From a virus, in IMG/VR virus record IMGVR_UViG_3300049448_000045, positions 1 to 41,235 of that record: a DNA stretch of 41,235 bases; one strand, written 5' to 3'. The position numbers and the translations under genes are program-made. The notes beneath the pieces were generated by a model. It was not told the DNA's origin. It saw nothing but the letters and a program-made list of their open reading frames with translations, and made no database searches. Shown one piece after another: positions 31,892 to 39,763 of this stretch. How positions within the stretch are numbered: the stretch's first letter is position 1; each line of letters starts with the position of its first letter.

Positions 31892-32151
31892 TGGCATCCT
31901 TATTCATTTTCAACCGTTCTACTTCAGACGACGATGAAATCCGTCTGGGAGTACCGGACTTGTCGGAAGCCCAAAGCCTTGAACGCCATGTAGATCGTTG
32001 CGCCATGCGTTATCGCATGTTCACAAAGCGCATGATCGACCAAGGCAATGCCATAAAGCGCATTGAATTGCTGGCTTATGGCATCATTCTGTACTTCGTA
32101 CTCACTAGCCCGATTGCCAAGGATGTGCTAGGCTTTTTCCTTAAGATGTGA
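31891..32151 (+). CDS. Small membrane protein (86 aa)
   Basis: Starts MASLFIFNRSTSDDDEIRLG. Residues about 58-84 (RIELLAYGIILYFVLTSPIA then KDVLGFFL) form one C-terminal transmembrane helix; the N-terminal 57 residues are charged and cytoplasmic, with helical 'DLSEAQSLERHVDRCAMRYR'. The AAAGG site about 11 nt upstream is the likely ribosome site. Part of a run of small membrane proteins between spikes and endolysin; a holin or antiholin role is possible but unproved. Confidence 0.55.
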   Translation: MASLFIFNRSTSDDDEIRLGVPDLSEAQSLERHVDRCAMRYRMFTKRMIDQGNAIKRIELLAYGIILYFVLTSPIAKDVLGFFLKM

Positions 32152-32161
32152 AGCTATTTTG

Positions 32162-32458
32162 ATGAATGAAGATTCAGAGCGCAGTCAATCGGCTTCGACC
32201 AACGGTGCGGGGCAGGCTGTTGCTTTGAACCTCACGCTTCCCAGAGAACATCCATGGAAGCAACCGGCAGTCTACATCGCGATCCTTGCGCTGATTATCT
32301 CAGTAGGCGGGGAGTGGCGCAGATGGGTTGCCCTCGATGACGAGAAGCATTCCAACGCAATGTGGATGGCGCTCGTCTATACCGAATACGATGCAGCGAA
32401 ATCAAAACTCGACGCTCAAGGCATCCATCTAAAGACACTTCCTCCACCGCCACAATAG
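32162..32458 (+). CDS. Small single-TM protein (98 aa)
   Basis: ATG 32162 is chosen over TTG 32159 (same frame, one codon earlier). A polar, Ser-rich N-terminus ('MNEDSERSQSASTNGAGQ') leads to a hydrophobic helix 'QPAVYIAILALIISVGGEWR' at about 34-53 and then a charged C-terminal region with a Pro-rich end. No strong ribosome site. It sits in the membrane-protein cluster; function unknown. Confidence 0.5.
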   Translation: MNEDSERSQSASTNGAGQAVALNLTLPREHPWKQPAVYIAILALIISVGGEWRRWVALDDEKHSNAMWMALVYTEYDAAKSKLDAQGIHLKTLPPPPQ

Positions 32459-32467
32459 GGGCTCACC

Positions 32468-32650
32468 ATGGCAAACAAAGACCCGTCTGACGTAATCATC
32501 ATCATACGCCGCACCCAATCGGGCGATGAAGTGTGCCGCTCGAATAACATCATCCCTGCGTCTTTCGCCAATGTCGTATCCAACGTGAATACCAGCGGCC
32601 TCTCTGTAGGCGGCAGTATTGCGTATGGTGAAATGCAGGGCGTGGAATGA
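32468..32650 (+). CDS. Small hypothetical protein (60 aa)
   Basis: The ribosome site 'aggggc' lies before ATG 32468. The product starts MANKDPSDVIIIIRRTQSGD and is a small beta-rich soluble protein without signal or membrane helix. Its stop overlaps the next ATG (32647-32650, ATGA). No family recognised. Confidence 0.5.
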   Translation: MANKDPSDVIIIIRRTQSGDEVCRSNNIIPASFANVVSNVNTSGLSVGGSIAYGEMQGVE

Positions 32651-33018
32651 CCATCTGGGATACGATAAAGCGTTGCGGTGAGGTCATCGGTGCGGTTGTC
32701 GTGCTGTACGGCTTCGTTGCTGGCATCATTGTGGCGTGCGGCGGTGCGTTGCCCCCATGGTATTCCATCGCACAAGCCCAAACTCTTGAAGACTCTCTCA
32801 AGACATTTGAGGCCGATCAACAGAGAAGCGATAGGGCGAGAGACGCCAATATTGACCTTATGTTCTTAAGCCAACTTAGGGCAGAAGCAGAAAAGGCAGA
32901 TGCTAAGGTTGCAGCTCATCCGAAAGATCAAGCGGCAAAAGCCGATGCGTGGTTTGCTAGGAAAAAACTTGATATATTTTTCCGGGCGCATTCTAATCTT
33001 GCGGCACAACTTCAGTAG
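32647..33018 (+). CDS. Small membrane-anchored helical protein (123 aa)
   Basis: Coupled by ATGA. A hydrophobic segment (about 11-33, 'EVIGAVVVLYGFVAGIIVAC') is followed by 'GGALPPWYSIAQAQTLEDSL' and a long charged helix with 'AEAEKADAKVAAHPKDQ'. The segment could be a membrane anchor or an uncleaved signal, which would leave a helical periplasmic domain. This fits an inner-membrane spanin-like part, but without a partner gene beside it I cannot assign Rz. Located just before the inserted HNH gene. Confidence 0.5.
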   Translation: MTIWDTIKRCGEVIGAVVVLYGFVAGIIVACGGALPPWYSIAQAQTLEDSLKTFEADQQRSDRARDANIDLMFLSQLRAEAEKADAKVAAHPKDQAAKADAWFARKKLDIFFRAHSNLAAQLQ

Positions 33019-33026
33019 AATGTTAA

Positions 33027-33542
33027 ATGCGTAGATATAAAGAACTTCTCAAACCTGAGACTCTTAGATCACTTCTCTCTTACGATCCAGAAAGTGGTGA
33101 TTTTAAGTGGATAGAAAAGAGATTTAATGGAGCCGATTCTGGACAAAGCGCAGGCTCTATAAACCGATACGGATATCGGAGGATTTGCGTTTTTGGGTCT
33201 TATTATACCGCCCACAGGCTTGCATGGTTATTACACTATGGCGTTGAACCTAAGGGCTCTCTAGATCACATAAACGGCGTTCGATCTGATAACCGTATAG
33301 CCAATCTTAGAGAGGCAACTAATTCTCAAAATGGCTACAACATGTCTCTTTCATCTGCCAGCAAGTCTGGGGTGAAAGGCGTTAGATTTTACTGCAGAGC
33401 TGGCAGAAAAGATAAATGGTCTGCGAGAATCATGGTTCAAGGAGAGTCTATATTCTTAGGCTTATTTGATACTCTTGAAGAAGCAAAATCTGCGAGATTA
33501 TGCGCCGCTGAAAAATATCATGGAGAATTTGCGAGGCCGTAA
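33027..33542 (+). CDS. HNH homing endonuclease with AP2 domain
   Basis: A 171-residue protein. 'AHRLAWLLHYG' (about 62-72) and 'LDHINGVRSDNRIANLREAT' (79-98) form the HNH/NUMOD4-like catalytic core, with H63 and the D80-H81-N83 cluster. Residues about 112-168 ('SGVKGVRFYCRAGRKDKWSA', 'FLGLFDTLEEAKSARLCAAE') are an AP2 DNA-binding domain. Such free-standing genes spread into phage genomes by cutting intronless or geneless alleles. The coding DNA looks more A/T-rich than its neighbours (by eye), a sign of transfer. It interrupts the stretch between the membrane-protein genes and the endolysin. Confidence 0.85.
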   Translation: MRRYKELLKPETLRSLLSYDPESGDFKWIEKRFNGADSGQSAGSINRYGYRRICVFGSYYTAHRLAWLLHYGVEPKGSLDHINGVRSDNRIANLREATNSQNGYNMSLSSASKSGVKGVRFYCRAGRKDKWSARIMVQGESIFLGLFDTLEEAKSARLCAAEKYHGEFARP

Positions 33543-33586
33543 TGAACAAAGCCCATCCCAACCTAGCATCTGCAATGGGGCAGTAA
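33542..33586 (+). CDS. Possible 14-codon ORF filling the gap before endolysin
   Basis: ATG 33542 shares its A with the preceding TAA. The ORF (MNKAHPNLASAMGQ) ends at 33586, directly abutting the endolysin ATG at 33587. Perfect tiling suggests a coupled leader peptide or the residue of a gene end left by the HNH insertion. Its final codons (atggggcag) contain the purine-rich ribosome-site candidate of the endolysin. Confidence 0.3.
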   Translation: MNKAHPNLASAMGQ

Positions 33587-34102
33587 ATGAATTGGCCGAC
33601 TACCGATGCTGATTTAATCCGGCAGGTCATCCTCTACAATGAGGGCGGCTATGTGAACAATCCGGCAGACAAAGGCGGCCCAACTCACTACGGGATTACC
33701 CAAGATACGCTCGCATCATGGCGCGGCCACCCCGTCACGGTCGATGACGTAAAGAATCTCCCGATGGCCGAGGCTATCTCAATCTACGAGAAGCGTTACA
33801 TCGTAGACCCGAACTTCATCCTCATATCCGATATAAAGTTGCGCACAGCCCTTGTAGATGCTGCCGTGCTGTTTGGCCCTCAGACTGTAATCAAGGCTCT
33901 ACAGGGCATTCTAGGGGTCAAGGCGGACGGTGTTCTTGGAAACGATACTGCGGCAGCGGCGGGACGGCTTGAAGCAAGGGGGCTAATCAATTCCCTCTCT
34001 GTCTGGCGAGTTACGCGCCATGCTTCAAGAGTAGACGCGGACCATTCCCAGATAGTGTTCTTGAAGGGCTGGATGGCTAGGGCGACGAGCTTTATTGTCT
34101 AA
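33587..34102 (+). CDS. Endolysin, GH108-type muramidase
   Basis: A 171-residue protein. Residues 14-37 (VILYNEGGYVNNPADKGGPT then HYGIT) carry the GH108/zliS signature E-G-G-Y-x-N-x-x-D-x-G-G-x-T-x-x-G-I-T with catalytic Glu19. The C-terminal part ('ALVDAAVLFGPQTVIKALQG' through 'VWRVTRHASR') matches the PG_binding_3 region of the same family. It cleaves the glycan strands of peptidoglycan; there is no signal peptide, so it needs a holin or pinholin. Its stop overlaps by four bases with the convergent small membrane gene of the minus-strand module. Confidence 0.85.
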   Translation: MNWPTTDADLIRQVILYNEGGYVNNPADKGGPTHYGITQDTLASWRGHPVTVDDVKNLPMAEAISIYEKRYIVDPNFILISDIKLRTALVDAAVLFGPQTVIKALQGILGVKADGVLGNDTAAAAGRLEARGLINSLSVWRVTRHASRVDADHSQIVFLKGWMARATSFIV

Positions 34103-34305
34103 GAGCAAAGCCCGCGACCGTGAAACCCAAGCCACTCACCTCCACCGCCCGTCAGAATACTGATTAGGACGACACAGACGACAATAGCAAAGACAACCCT
34201 GATGACCCAAGAAAACGGCTCAGGAACGGGCACTTGCTGGATGGCCCACCATACAATCGCGAGGATCAACCCCGCGACAAGAAGCGTAATCAAGATGCTG
34301 AGCAT
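34099..34305 (-). CDS. Small two-TM membrane protein, end of minus-strand module
   Basis: The frame has an ATG at 34311, but AAGGGG at 34318-34313 is correctly spaced (7 nt) only for the ATG two codons later at 34305. The 68-residue product has two transmembrane helices ('LSILITLLVAGLILAIVWWA' and 'SWVIRVVFAIVVCVVLISIL') and ends in a Gly-rich tail. It resembles the 'Thivi_2564' family of small membrane proteins of unknown function. It is the last gene of the leftward operon, 53 nt beyond the ATPase, and converges on the endolysin, so a holin role is an alternative. Confidence 0.65.
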   Translation of the reverse strand: MLSILITLLVAGLILAIVWWAIQQVPVPEPFSWVIRVVFAIVVCVVLISILTGGGGEWLGFHGRGLCS

Positions 34306-34358
34306 ATCCATTCCCCTTTAGTATCTCAGAGAGAACGGGGTGTGGGGTGGAAAGTTCC

Positions 34359-35186
34359 CTAAAGTGTCGGGAACAGAGACTTAATCTCGTTTACTGTCGG
34401 GATAAACGCAACCATGTGCTCCACGTCTTTATGCCACGCCAGATCGCGCTCAATCAGGTCAATCGTCTGTTGAATACGAGCCCCCCGAACAGGATTACCG
34501 TGTACGTCCTTGTCGCGGCCTAGAAGAAGGATTGTATCCGCGATCATAACGGCGCTCTCAATGTCATGCGTCGAGAAGATGATGGTGTTTAGCTCGTCTC
34601 TGGCCGCTACGTTGTCGATCATATCGCAGACGACTTTCTTCATGATGATGTCAAGCCCTGAAAATGGCTCGTCCATGAGCAGGAAGTGGCTGCTGGATAG
34701 TAGCTGCTCTGCGATGGATACACGCTGTCGCTGGCCACCGGAAAGCTGCTGAGGATAGAAATGGCGCTTGTCGGCCAGTCCGAAGTCGCTCAAGACCTGA
34801 TAGGCTTTGGCCTTCGCTTTTGCGGCGTCCTTTTCTTGCCGTCCTGCCGCTAGTAAGAGCGTGCTTTCAATCGTGCGATGCTCAAAGAGAAGGTAATTCT
34901 GAGGGACAACGCCGACCATACCAGCTTTGACCGGCTTCTGATCTGGACCGATTGCGACTGTTCCCGATGTTGGCGCGGAGAGTCCAGATAGCCTGCGGAA
35001 TAACTGAGTCTTTCCCATTCCGCTTGGTGCCAGAAGCGCCACCTTTTGGCCTTGTGTCAGTCCAGTACGCTTAATATCCCGTATCTCAAAACTCACATCA
35101 TGCAGGATCGGGAAATCGTATGAGACGGAAAGACCCGTAACCTTGAGCAGCAATTCGTCTTTTACATATTGGAACTCGGACGACAT
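34359..35186 (-). CDS. ABC transporter ATP-binding protein
   Basis: ATG 35186 shares a base with the permease stop; the frame is open upstream (to 35219) only inside the permease gene. All ABC ATPase motifs are present in 275 residues: Walker A 'LLAPSGMGKTQL' (51-62, first Gly replaced by Ala), Q-loop 'VVPQNYLLF' (93-101), signature LSGGQRQR (148-155), Walker B 'HFLLMDEPF' (167-175), D-loop 'SGLD' and H-loop 'IFSTHD' (203-208). The type is the NitT/TauT import family, in keeping with the neighbouring permease. It would power the transport system encoded by this operon from the cytoplasm. Confidence 0.9.
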   Translation of the reverse strand: MSSEFQYVKDELLLKVTGLSVSYDFPILHDVSFEIRDIKRTGLTQGQKVALLAPSGMGKTQLFRRLSGLSAPTSGTVAIGPDQKPVKAGMVGVVPQNYLLFEHRTIESTLLLAAGRQEKDAAKAKAKAYQVLSDFGLADKRHFYPQQLSGGQRQRVSIAEQLLSSSHFLLMDEPFSGLDIIMKKVVCDMIDNVAARDELNTIIFSTHDIESAVMIADTILLLGRDKDVHGNPVRGARIQQTIDLIERDLAWHKDVEHMVAFIPTVNEIKSLFPTL

Positions 35187-35959
35187 TAGAGAGCCTTTCC
35201 AAGTCTTGCGTATGGACAAGCGATGTAGTTCTTGAACGCGCCGAGCAGGAAGTCTTGCAGCATACCAACGGCAAATAGGGAAATCAGGATTGCCGCCTCT
35301 GCGGAGAGGTCCATGTGACGGTTCATGTTGATTAGGACAACGCCTATCCCTCCTTCCGAGCGCACAACGCCTTCAACCATCGTAAGCATCATCCAGCCCA
35401 TGGCTGCGTTGACGCGGAGAGATTCCAAGGCATCCGCGAGAGTGCCCAGAATAACCACTTCCCAGATGACACGGAACTGAGAAAGGCCAAGTGTGCGGGC
35501 ATGATCGTACTGTTCTTCCGGGATATTGCGGACGACATGAATCATATCGCGGAGATAAAACACCGTCATTCCGAACGTGAGAACCATAACCTTGAGGGCA
35601 TGGCCTGTTGGAGCGAGCAAGGTGAACGCCAGCATCAACCCGACTAGGCCCAAGTATCGAAGCCCTGTAATGAATTGAACCAGAGGGCGCATTGCTGGAA
35701 GTACAGACAGATAAGCGAGAAACAGCGAGAGTGCGACGGTCCACAAGATGGATTCCGCCATGGTTTCTAGGCTTGTTCCAAACTCTAGGAACGTGCCTTG
35801 CTGTCTAAGTGTCTCGAATGAGGAAAGAACCTCCATCGGCTTTGGCAGGAATTGAATGTCTGAGAATTGCCAGAATAGGAAGGCGGCAACGCCCCATGCC
35901 AGAGAGATATACAATCTTCCTTGGCGTGAAACGTTGCCGTTGGGGAGAAGTGCGTTCAT
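35186..35959 (-). CDS. ABC transporter permease (NitT/TauT-like)
   Basis: A 257-residue inner-membrane protein with about six hydrophobic helices ('YISLAWGVAAFLFWQF', 'ILWTVALSLFLAYLSVLP', 'LGLVGLMLAFTLLAP', 'ALKVMVLTFGMTVFYL', 'AAMGWMMLTMVEG', 'AILISLFAVGMLQDFLLGAF'). Residues about 149-181 ('EEQYDHARTLGLSQFRVIWE' onward) are the EAA loop that docks with the ATPase. The BPD_transp_1 fold and order are typical of taurine/nitrate/thiamine-precursor importers. ATGA overlap with the 50-residue peptide gene upstream (35956-35959) and a one-base overlap with the ATPase downstream. No partner permease, so a homodimer is likely. Confidence 0.85.
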   Translation of the reverse strand: MNALLPNGNVSRQGRLYISLAWGVAAFLFWQFSDIQFLPKPMEVLSSFETLRQQGTFLEFGTSLETMAESILWTVALSLFLAYLSVLPAMRPLVQFITGLRYLGLVGLMLAFTLLAPTGHALKVMVLTFGMTVFYLRDMIHVVRNIPEEQYDHARTLGLSQFRVIWEVVILGTLADALESLRVNAAMGWMMLTMVEGVVRSEGGIGVVLINMNRHMDLSAEAAILISLFAVGMLQDFLLGAFKNYIACPYARLGKAL

Positions 35960-36108
35960 TTACGGAGCCCAAAGAGCCTCTGAATGCGGTGTTTGACATT
36001 CTCTACAAGGATCAAGATTCCGAGCCCCGCAAATATGAGCGCAATGATACCCCAGACGATAAGTCCGAGAATGTCATGTACGCTCCAGACCACGAACATA
36101 TGCGGCAT
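35956..36108 (-). CDS. Single-TM 50-residue peptide
   Basis: Start ATG at 36108, with 'tggaga' as ribosome site in the end of the preceding gene. The stop overlaps the permease start (ATGA). The product is MPHMFVVWSVHDILGLIVWG followed by IIALIFAGLGILILVENVKH and a basic C-terminus (RIQRLFGLRK). It has one long hydrophobic helix and a positive tail, so it probably spans the inner membrane with the C-terminus inside. A small subunit or regulator of the transporter is plausible; no family known. Confidence 0.6.
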   Translation of the reverse strand: MPHMFVVWSVHDILGLIVWGIIALIFAGLGILILVENVKHRIQRLFGLRK

Positions 36109-36110
36109 TG

Positions 36111-36305
36111 CTATCTCCAGAGTTCACGATTGAAGACAGCCTTGAAGCCATCATTCATGGCCTTTGCCATCTTCTCCATCTCCTCCGCAATCTTGTCGCG
36201 ATTGTCTTTGGACGGCCACACAGTCTTTTTGGGAGTTTCCGTTGTCTGCGTTTGGAGCGCGATGTGTTCTCCGCAATGCGGACATTCGATCAGAGATTCT
36301 TTCAT
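36111..36305 (-). CDS. CPHC-type small protein (64 aa)
   Basis: Starts MKESLIECPHCGEHIALQTQ. Cys8 and Cys11 form one CPHC pair (a second pair is missing, so a zinc site would need a dimer or His14). The rest is a charged amphipathic helix ('SKDNRDKIAEEMEKMAKAMN'). Located two bases ahead of the one-TM peptide and five after the OmpA-fusion gene, so it is part of the operon. The CPHC could alternatively be a redox motif, as in thioredoxin-like proteins, but the fold is absent. Confidence 0.6.
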   Translation of the reverse strand: MKESLIECPHCGEHIALQTQTTETPKKTVWPSKDNRDKIAEEMEKMAKAMNDGFKAVFNRELWR

Positions 36306-36314
36306 GGCTTTCTC

Positions 36315-38084
36315 CTATTGACCAAGGGTGATTTCGACACGGCGATTCTGCGCCTTGCACGCCGCCGTATCATTCGAGGCGCACACGGGCATATCCTGAC
36401 CATGGCCGACAATTTCAAGGCGGGAGGCAGGGAAGTTTGCGGGTGCCTTTGATGTCAGCCAGTTTGCCACCGCCGCTGCACGCTGTTGAGAGAGCGCAAC
36501 ATTGGCCTGTGGGTTGCCAGTATTATCCGTATACCCATCGAGACGAAGGCGCAGATTTGTCATAACCGCTGTGTCCTCAATCTGCGTAAGAACGGCAATC
36601 GAGGATGCCTTGACCGTGGCGCTGCCAGAATTGAACTCAATATGCCATGCGCGCTTCGATACTGTCTGCGTAATTGGGGCCGCAGAGGCGTATTGCGGAG
36701 CCGCCACACCCTGAGCTTCAGGAACGCCCTGTAGTGCATCGGTTAGGTAAGACAGGTCCACAACGTCATCATAGGCCGGGATAGAGCCGCTACCTGACTT
36801 GGGGTAGTCAGTCGGGTAGAATGCCTCGTCATAGCCTTTGAACACACGGTAGACGGAGGCAAAGATGTTCTCTGTTCCTGAGCGGATGCCGAAGTAATCG
36901 CGCGCCTCTTGTAGCGTGATTACTTTTGACCCTCCAAGAGAGACTTCTTCGCCAAGGCGGTTATGCCCGATTTCGCCCTTGAAGTAACGAGCCCAATAGG
37001 AAGCGTCCTGTTCATGGAAAATCTGGGCATGGATGCCGCCCATATCCATGAGAGCCGCGCTGCTGGTACGGATCAGGATTGCGCCACGATCTGCAGCCTT
37101 CAGAAGCCCGACAACATAGTCATGGTGAGACTGCATCCAGCTTTTGACGCCGATAATCAGTGTCGGCATCTGACCTGCATAATCATGCGTAGAAGCAACA
37201 CCGACAATAGAGCCGTCGAACTTGCTAACCACGTCTACGTCGCCCGGTGTCCATGTCGCTACACCGTTGACACAGACCTTCTTTGTGCCGTGCGTAATAC
37301 CGTGAGACACGACTAGGCGGTCTTCGCAGGCGTGAGAGATAAGTTTCTCGTCAGCCGTGGTGAATGCGTCAACGTCCATGAAGTTGATGGCGTCTGCATC
37401 GTAGGTTTTCTGATCGGTATTGATTGGAATACCGTTGTCCGATGCCCACTTGACACAGATGTTCCAGTCACCGTCACGGGGAACGGCAGCTACAAGAACG
37501 CCCTTGGCCTTCTTCGGGTCTTTCTGTGCATCGGATGGCATCATGCACTTGTCCTCACCATCGGAAAACCCGATCACGCCGATAGCGGCGAACTGACCCG
37601 GAATTAGCTTCTGGAGGGCCGCTGCCACATAGGGGTATCCATCCCCCATGATGGTAAAGAAAGCGTCTCCACGGGCACCGTTGGACGTTACGAACGCGGC
37701 CATATTGGCTTCCATCTGCCCGTAGTCATCCTGACGCTTGATCGTTAGGCATCCGTTGCCAGTGTACTTCTCGACAAGCGAGCCGCGAGACGTGGAAGAC
37801 CCGCCGTTGGCGATGGTGAGCCCACCATGCGCGTTCCACGCCAGAACTTCCATAACCGGACAGTCAGTCATGTTCGCAGGCTGAGCGGTGACGGGAAGTG
37901 GGTATGCCGTGGTGTGATCTGCCACGGTAAAATGCTGGATGGTTGTGGCGACTGGAACCGCAGAGACAGTCTGAGCGGGTTTTCCGATCAGGCCGGTCAT
38001 AACTGCCAGCTTGGCCCCTCCCCATAGAACGCCGACACCTACCACGGCGATAACTGCAAATCCTGCGCGCGTAATCTTGGCCAT
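36315..38084 (-). CDS. Substrate-binding protein fused to OmpA domain
   Basis: A 589-residue envelope protein with a good ribosome site (gaggagag). Residues about 7-32 ('AGFAVIAVVGVGVLWGGAKL') are a signal or membrane anchor. The middle (about 75-450) looks like a periplasmic type-2 substrate-binding protein of the NitT/TauT or phosphate kind ('WNAHGGLTIANGGSSTSRGS', 'MDVDAFTTADEKLISHACED', 'DVVSKFDGSIVGVASTHDYA'). Residues 480-589 are a complete OmpA-like peptidoglycan-binding domain: 'WHIEFNSGSATVKASS', 'LDGYTDNTGNPQANVALSQQ', 'VGHGQ' and 'NRRVEITLG'. It would hold the binding protein on the cell wall while feeding the permease. Cysteines in the exported part suggest disulfides. Confidence 0.85.
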   Translation of the reverse strand: MAKITRAGFAVIAVVGVGVLWGGAKLAVMTGLIGKPAQTVSAVPVATTIQHFTVADHTTAYPLPVTAQPANMTDCPVMEVLAWNAHGGLTIANGGSSTSRGSLVEKYTGNGCLTIKRQDDYGQMEANMAAFVTSNGARGDAFFTIMGDGYPYVAAALQKLIPGQFAAIGVIGFSDGEDKCMMPSDAQKDPKKAKGVLVAAVPRDGDWNICVKWASDNGIPINTDQKTYDADAINFMDVDAFTTADEKLISHACEDRLVVSHGITHGTKKVCVNGVATWTPGDVDVVSKFDGSIVGVASTHDYAGQMPTLIIGVKSWMQSHHDYVVGLLKAADRGAILIRTSSAALMDMGGIHAQIFHEQDASYWARYFKGEIGHNRLGEEVSLGGSKVITLQEARDYFGIRSGTENIFASVYRVFKGYDEAFYPTDYPKSGSGSIPAYDDVVDLSYLTDALQGVPEAQGVAAPQYASAAPITQTVSKRAWHIEFNSGSATVKASSIAVLTQIEDTAVMTNLRLRLDGYTDNTGNPQANVALSQQRAAAVANWLTSKAPANFPASRLEIVGHGQDMPVCASNDTAACKAQNRRVEITLGQ

Positions 38085-38101
38085 TTTCTCTCTCCTCAGA
38101 T

Positions 38102-39130
38102 TTAATGGATCAGGCCGGACAAAACATTTGCCGGGTCTGGTTGACTGGTGGACGCAAACGAAGCGGGCGAAGGCAAAGCCGTTGCCTGCGTAGACTGGAT
38201 AAGCTTCGTGCCTGTCGTCTGGACCTGTTGAAGCATGTCCTCATTGAAAGAGGCGTTCTCCACGTCGATGGATTGCAGGAACGGCTCTGCGAATTTCTTG
38301 AGGTGATCCAGATGGCCAAGCTCCGCGCCGTACTTATCATCAATGACGGACTCTGCCTGTTCTGCATCGGCCCATACTTGGGTCTTGGTACGGCCAAGGA
38401 TGCGGCTTGCGGAACCTACCGCTGCATTAACCGCCTTCTGCGTCTCCCATTTATCCTTGAGAAGATCGCGCTCGATTTCCAGTTTCTGCGCCGTGATGTC
38501 TGCCGCTTGCGAGATTTTCTGGAATGTCGCGCGTGCAGGTTCAAGGCGTGCGGCTGTGGCATCATAGGAAGCCGCAATATCCTTGTACGATCCGAACTTG
38601 TGAGCCGCAACGTCCTGCGCGCCAGTCGCGCCAGTCTTGGCAGCAGCAATGCCGAACCTTTGAGCTTTCAGGCTGGCATCGCGATACTTTGCAGCCTTGT
38701 CGTGCAAGCTGGAAATAAGGCCGTCTAGCTTCTCGAATTGTGCCTCGAATGTCACCTGATCGGCGCGCACTGAATTGATGCGCGTTGTGATCGGAGAAAG
38801 AGGGTCAATCGTGATAAAGAACCTTGTGAGGCCGTTGACGATTGACCAATACGGCAGGCGCAGAAGATGGTTGATACTGCCGTTTGCGCTAAGCGTCTCG
38901 CGTGCCAGCCACAAAGCGACGACCAAGCCAACGCCGGAAGCGACGGTATAGATGCTGTTTTCCAAGATGGTGTTGAGCAGGGTTAGTGCCGTAACCATCG
39001 TGGGTGCGACCGCATTGAAAGCGATGACAGCGCCGAGGATGATTGCAGCGCCGCCACCATATTTGACGACTTTCTGCATGACCTGAGATTCAGGCGGTGT
39101 CCATGGCTGAGAGACAAGATCGTTCGACAT
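38102..39130 (-). CDS. Two-TM coiled-coil membrane protein (342 aa)
   Basis: Residues about 25-52 ('GGGAAIILGAVIAFNAVAPT' and on) and 58-77 ('NSIYTVASGVGLVVALWLAR') are transmembrane helices. From about 115 to 250 it is a long cytoplasmic alpha-helical region ('TRINSVRADQVTFEAQFEKL', 'ATFQKISQAADITAQKLEIE', 'RDLLKDKWETQKAVNAAVGS') consistent with a coiled coil; the C-terminus is Gln/Thr/Ser-rich. It is the third gene of the leftward operon. No family is recognised; it may connect the transporter to the cytoplasmic coiled-coil protein encoded just before it. Confidence 0.65.
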   Translation of the reverse strand: MSNDLVSQPWTPPESQVMQKVVKYGGGAAIILGAVIAFNAVAPTMVTALTLLNTILENSIYTVASGVGLVVALWLARETLSANGSINHLLRLPYWSIVNGLTRFFITIDPLSPITTRINSVRADQVTFEAQFEKLDGLISSLHDKAAKYRDASLKAQRFGIAAAKTGATGAQDVAAHKFGSYKDIAASYDATAARLEPARATFQKISQAADITAQKLEIERDLLKDKWETQKAVNAAVGSASRILGRTKTQVWADAEQAESVIDDKYGAELGHLDHLKKFAEPFLQSIDVENASFNEDMLQQVQTTGTKLIQSTQATALPSPASFASTSQPDPANVLSGLIH

Positions 39131-39139
39131 GATTAGCCC

Positions 39140-39763
39140 TTATGAGATTGAGGAAAGGAGTTGTTTAGCCTGTAGAAGCGGGGCGCTTAGCTGATCTTCA
39201 ATGAGTTTGAAGCGGGCAGAACCATCGCTAATAGCCTTCTCTGCATCGTGGGCCGCTTGCGTTAGTTGCGAGATGCGGGCCGTGCGTTCTGCGATCTGCT
39301 GCTGTGCCGCTACGTTCTGCGCCGTGAGATTGGCCATCTCTTGCGTAGGCCCGTCAATGCGTGCCGCCCGCGCTTGTCCTAGCTGACCATCAAATTCAGA
39401 CTTCTTGGAAGCGATGATGCTAAGATGCGCGTCAATGTCGGCCAGCACTTTCTCAGCCGTCACGCCGGGATTGGCAGCGGCCAGAACATTGAACACGGTC
39501 TTGAGGTCTGAGGTATTGCCAAGAGTCTCGCGAACGCGCTGGAATGTTTTGTAGCTTGACGGGATAGCGTACACTTGCGCTTCCAAAGCCTTGAGACGTT
39601 CTGTATCTTCTGGGCCAAGGGTAGTAGTCGTGTAATTGGCGGCGGGTGTGTATGCAGGCATCGGAGGAACATCAACGCCGGGATGCATGTTCCGAACGAC
39701 TGGCTCTTGGCTCGCAACTGGATCGTCGCTTTCCATAAGGCCCATTTTTTGTAGAAGGCTCAT
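39140..39763 (-). CDS. Soluble coiled-coil protein (207 aa)
   Basis: Starts MSLLQKMGLMESDDPVASQE. The first 60 residues are Pro/Thr-rich and disordered. Residues about 60-200 are predicted helical ('EDTERLKALEAQVYAIPSSY', 'AEKVLADIDAHLSIIASKKS', 'ERTARISQLTQAAHDAEKAI'). Its start overlaps the stop of the ribbon-helix-helix gene (ATGA, 39760-39763). It has no membrane helix and may assemble with the 342-residue membrane protein next to it. PspA-like or TelA-like helical proteins come to mind, but no signature supports either. Confidence 0.65.
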   Translation of the reverse strand: MSLLQKMGLMESDDPVASQEPVVRNMHPGVDVPPMPAYTPAANYTTTTLGPEDTERLKALEAQVYAIPSSYKTFQRVRETLGNTSDLKTVFNVLAAANPGVTAEKVLADIDAHLSIIASKKSEFDGQLGQARAARIDGPTQEMANLTAQNVAAQQQIAERTARISQLTQAAHDAEKAISDGSARFKLIEDQLSAPLLQAKQLLSSIS

